Positions 4,775 through 6,487 of a stretch of 6,487 nt of DNA are shown here, piece after piece. Every line of letters starts with the position of its first letter. Position 1 is the first letter of the stretch. Origin of the DNA: a bacterium (GTDB taxonomy: Bacteria > Eremiobacterota > Eremiobacteria > Baltobacterales > Baltobacteraceae); NCBI GenBank assembly GCA_021782295.1, contig JAJXVC010000109.1, forward strand, positions 1 to 6,487, in the 5' to 3' direction. The notes under the pieces are model-generated. The model made no database searches. It had not been told where the DNA came from and worked only from the letters and a program-made list of their open reading frames with translations. Made by a program: the position numbers and the translations under genes.

Positions 4775-6073
4775 ATGTTGCAGAAACGTTTCAGCGCCCT
4801 CGGACTTCTGATGGCGCTCTCTTTAGCGGCGTGCGGCGGGGGCGGCTCGTCGCCTTCCTCGCTCCCGGCCGCTTCGTCGCGGGCCGCTCGCCCAACGGCC
4901 GCGCGGCGAATCGCTCTTCCGGCAGCCAAGTCGGTTCGGAAAGCCCGTTCGACGGGGGCGACGAACGCCGTCGCCGACGGCGGCTTCGAGAGCGGCGGTT
5001 TCTCGGTCTGGCAGCAATGCGGTAACGTGAATGCCGCGATCGTCACGAGCCCGGTGCATAGCGGCAGCTACAGCGAGCTTAGCGGCACGACCTCCTCGCC
5101 GGAGGTCAACGGTTATGCCGGCGTCTGCCAGCAGGTGACGATTCCCAGCAACGGCGTGCTGACGCTCTGGGTCAACGAAGGCACGAACGACACGCTCGCC
5201 TACGCCGATCAGGAAGCCGATCTCCTCGATTCTTCCGGCAACGTCGTCGACACGATCTTCAGCGAAGCCGCTACGACGAACGGTTGGGTCGAGCGCACGT
5301 ACGACCTGAGCCAATATGCCGGACAGAGTTACTGGCTCTTCTTCGGCGTCTACGGCAACGGTTGGACGAGTGGATACATCTACCAGTATCTCGACGACGT
5401 CAGCCTCACCGCAGGCGGCGTGAGCCCGAGCCCAACGCCGAGCCCGGTGCCGACGGCAACGCCGAGCCCGGTGCCGACGGCGACGCCGAGCCCGGTGCCG
5501 ACGGCGACGCCGACCGCACAGCCAACGGCAACGCCGACCGCACAGCCGACGGCAACGCCGACTGCACAGCCGACGGCAACGCCGACTGCACAGCCGACGG
5601 CAACGCCGAGCCCGGTGCCGACGGCGACGCCGACGGCACAGCCGACGGCAACGCCGGTGCCGAGCGCCTATGCGTGCGACGATGCGCAGTTCCTCAGCGA
5701 TCAAGCCGCATTCGGTGCGGGGACGATCTCGGGGGATCAACTCGTCGATATCTGCGGCCAAGTCACCCAGGTGTTGCCCTCGAAGGTGACGGCGAGCGGA
5801 AATCACGGCTACTTCTACGTGCAGATTCCCAACGGCGGCACGATCGAGATCGTCTCGAATCTCGATGCGATGGCGCAGGCGCCGAGCAACAATCCGCCGA
5901 GCTGGCCGTGGGTTGCCACCGGCAACTACGTCTACGTGCAAGGCCGCTACTACTACGACAACGCGAGCAGCCAAGGCATCGATTGGACCGAAGACGACAC
6001 CGGATCGTGGCCCTATATCGGCTACGTCGCCGTCTGCGATTCAAGCGCGAATAATTGCGTGAAGTACTGGTAG
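4775..6073 (+). CDS. Secreted lipoprotein: jelly-roll-like domain, Pro/Thr repeat linker, DUF3465-like C-terminal domain
   Basis: The protein has 432 residues, starting at ATG 4775 with AGGAG 4 nt upstream; the longer open frame from 4727 has no such site. The N-terminus is a lipoprotein signal: KR, a hydrophobic stretch, then the lipobox LAAC with lipid-carrying Cys20 and a GGGGSS tether. Residues 30-62 are Ala/Arg/Ser-rich. Residues about 64-212 start NAVADGGFESGGFSVW and end YLDDVSL, which is typical of beta-sandwich carbohydrate-binding or MAM-like domains; C82 and C118 could form a disulfide. Residues 217-297 are a Pro/Thr/Ala linker with nine 8-residue repeats. Residues 299-432 resemble DUF3465 (OB-fold-like): a GQV strand, FYVQIPNGGTIEIVSNLD, a YVYVQGRYYY strand and GIDWTEDD in place of the usual HWTH signature, ending GYVAV and a CDSSANNC pair. 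The protein is likely surface-exposed; its ligand is unknown. No enzyme motif is visible. It has its own promoter region and no obvious link to CoA synthesis. Confidence 0.87.
   Translation: MLQKRFSALGLLMALSLAACGGGGSSPSSLPAASSRAARPTAARRIALPAAKSVRKARSTGATNAVADGGFESGGFSVWQQCGNVNAAIVTSPVHSGSYSELSGTTSSPEVNGYAGVCQQVTIPSNGVLTLWVNEGTNDTLAYADQEADLLDSSGNVVDTIFSEAATTNGWVERTYDLSQYAGQSYWLFFGVYGNGWTSGYIYQYLDDVSLTAGGVSPSPTPSPVPTATPSPVPTATPSPVPTATPTAQPTATPTAQPTATPTAQPTATPTAQPTATPSPVPTATPTAQPTATPVPSAYACDDAQFLSDQAAFGAGTISGDQLVDICGQVTQVLPSKVTASGNHGYFYVQIPNGGTIEIVSNLDAMAQAPSNNPPSWPWVATGNYVYVQGRYYYDNASSQGIDWTEDDTGSWPYIGYVAVCDSSANNCVKYW
5441..5656 (+). repeat. Nine 24-bp coding tandem repeats (Pro/Thr linker)
   Basis: Nine exact 8-codon units occur in two types, SPVPTATP (A) and TAQPTATP (B), in the order A A A B B B B A B. 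The last half of every unit (PTATP) is shared, and silent changes are few (for example GCA/GCG and ACC/ACT). The array makes an extended spacer between two folded domains. Its period and near identity suggest growth by slippage or unequal exchange, so copy number probably varies between strains. Confidence 0.93.
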
Positions 6074-6084
6074 AACGACCCCGA

Positions 6085-6112
6085 CTCGGGCTGACACCTC
6101 CGTCAGCCCGAG
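6085..6112 (+). terminator. Perfect 11-bp hairpin after the lipoprotein stop, terminator-like without a T-tract
   Basis: CTCGGGCTGAC (6085-6095) and GTCAGCCCGAG (6102-6112) are exact inverted repeats around the 6-base loop ACCTCC, 11 nt after the stop codon. The position and stability suit transcript termination or 3'-end protection. The following CAGCAACC is not a T-run, so this is not a canonical intrinsic terminator. The right arm is the first copy of the core of the repeat array that follows, so it may instead be the inverted end of that repeat family. Confidence 0.5.
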
Positions 6113-6119
6113 CAGCAAC

Positions 6120-6487
6120 CTGTCAGCCCGAGTAGGCCCGCAGGGCCGTATCGAGGGCCCGAAATCTGTCAGCCCGAGTACAAAGCTGTCAGCCCGAGTA
6201 GGCCCCCCTCGACAGGCTCGGGGTAAACTCCGAGGCCGTATCGAGGGCAGAAATCTGTATCAGCCCGAGCACAAAGCTGTCAGCCCGAGTAGGCCCCCCT
6301 CGACAGGCTCGGGGTAAACTCCGAGGCCGTATCGAGGGCAGAAAGCTGTCAGCCCGAGTAGGCCCGCAGGGCCGTATCGAGGGCAGAAATCTGTATCAGC
6401 CCGAGCACAAAGCTGTCAGCCCGAGTAGGCCCCCCTCGACAGGCTCGGGGTAAACTCCGAGGCCGTATCGAGGGCCCGAAATCTGTC
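6120..6487 (+). repeat. Modular GC-rich hairpin repeat array, non-coding, continues beyond the window
   Basis: No gene is visible in the 414 bases after the lipoprotein stop. They are filled with units that begin CTGTCAGCCCGAG at 6120, 6166, 6186, 6277, 6346 and 6413, with a further cut copy at 6483. Two variant cores reading CTGTATCAGCCCGAG begin at 6255 and 6391. After the core comes one of three inserts. Two units carry a short hairpin, GGCCC-GCA-GGGCC (6135-6147, 6361-6373). Three units carry a 42-base nested hairpin (6206-6247, 6297-6338, 6433-6474). Two variant-core units and the one at 6166 carry only a small ACAAAG spacer. Both hairpin types continue into CGTATCGAGGGC and then AGAAA or CCGAAAT. 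All cores are in one orientation except the inverted arm at 6085. It resembles REP- or MITE-like intergenic repeats; no transposase is seen. Confidence 0.88.
6206..6247 (+). repeat. Nested stem-loop module, copy 1 of 3
   Basis: The outer arms CCCTCGA (6206-6212) and TCGAGGG (6241-6247) pair perfectly over 7 bp. The inner arms CTCGGGG (6217-6223) and CTCCGAG (6228-6234) pair over 7 positions with one G-T, around a TAAA loop. Identical copies lie at 6297-6338 and 6433-6474. From memory, the CTCGACAGGCTCGGGG stretch resembles TTCGACAGGCTCAGG-type interspersed repeats found in many bacterial draft genomes, which would need a database comparison. Confidence 0.75.

Noticed and set aside
4823..5974. 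A 383-codon minus-strand open frame opposite the lipoprotein gene
   Set aside because: It is Arg/His-rich with RRCRR-type repeats that simply mirror the Pro/Thr minisatellite. It shows no domain, and the plus-strand gene has a lipobox, a ribosome site and recognisable domains.
6120..6487. CRISPR array
   Set aside because: The sequences between cores are themselves repeated and palindromic, spacing is irregular (20 to 91), the core is only 13 bases, and no cas genes are seen.

Overview
The window reads as a GC-rich bacterial chromosome segment, densely packed and mostly plus-strand. It holds six complete genes, one 5'-truncated gene and a non-coding repeat array that runs off the right edge. 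Codon use is strongly biased to G/C in third positions, with many GCG-ATC-GAN codon runs, GTG starts are common, and spacing is tight. The gene mix (methionine gamma-lyase family, PilZ, FHA, a CoA operon with a type III pantothenate kinase, and a secreted lipoprotein with a Pro/Thr linker) would suit a lineage such as Candidatus Eremiobacterota (WPS-2) or another little-cultured GC-rich phylum. That placement is a guess from style, not a measured assignment.

Left part (1-1441): the C-terminal two thirds of a PLP-dependent methionine gamma-lyase family protein is followed by a single-domain PilZ protein, a likely c-di-GMP effector. A small conserved-looking minus-strand protein converges on PilZ, and the two coding regions overlap by 43 bases at their 3' ends.

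Centre (about 1460-4637): a plausible promoter starts a four-gene polycistron, FHA - panC - coaBC - coaX. The junctions are a 1-nt gap, a 4-nt ATGA overlap and a 1-nt TAGTG overlap. PanC makes pantothenate, CoaX phosphorylates it, and CoaBC adds cysteine and decarboxylates the product to 4'-phosphopantetheine. The operon therefore covers pantoate plus beta-alanine through to 4'-phosphopantetheine; coaD and coaE are not in the window. CoaBC and CoaX are full length and recognisable, but each departs from the textbook family at a catalytic or ligand position. These are CoaC Cys to Glu, CoaB Lys to Ala in the SSGKMG-type loop, and CoaX Arg to Leu and Asp to Ser.

Right part (4638-6487): an AT-rich promoter region with a possible 17-codon leader ORF precedes a 432-residue secreted lipoprotein. 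Its order is lipobox, jelly-roll-like domain, nine 8-residue Pro/Thr repeats, then a C-terminal domain resembling DUF3465. Its stop is followed by about 400 bases with no gene, built from modular GC-rich hairpin repeats that share the core CTGTCAGCCCGAG. This array is the least explained part of the window. I found no tRNA, rRNA, CRISPR array or transposase.
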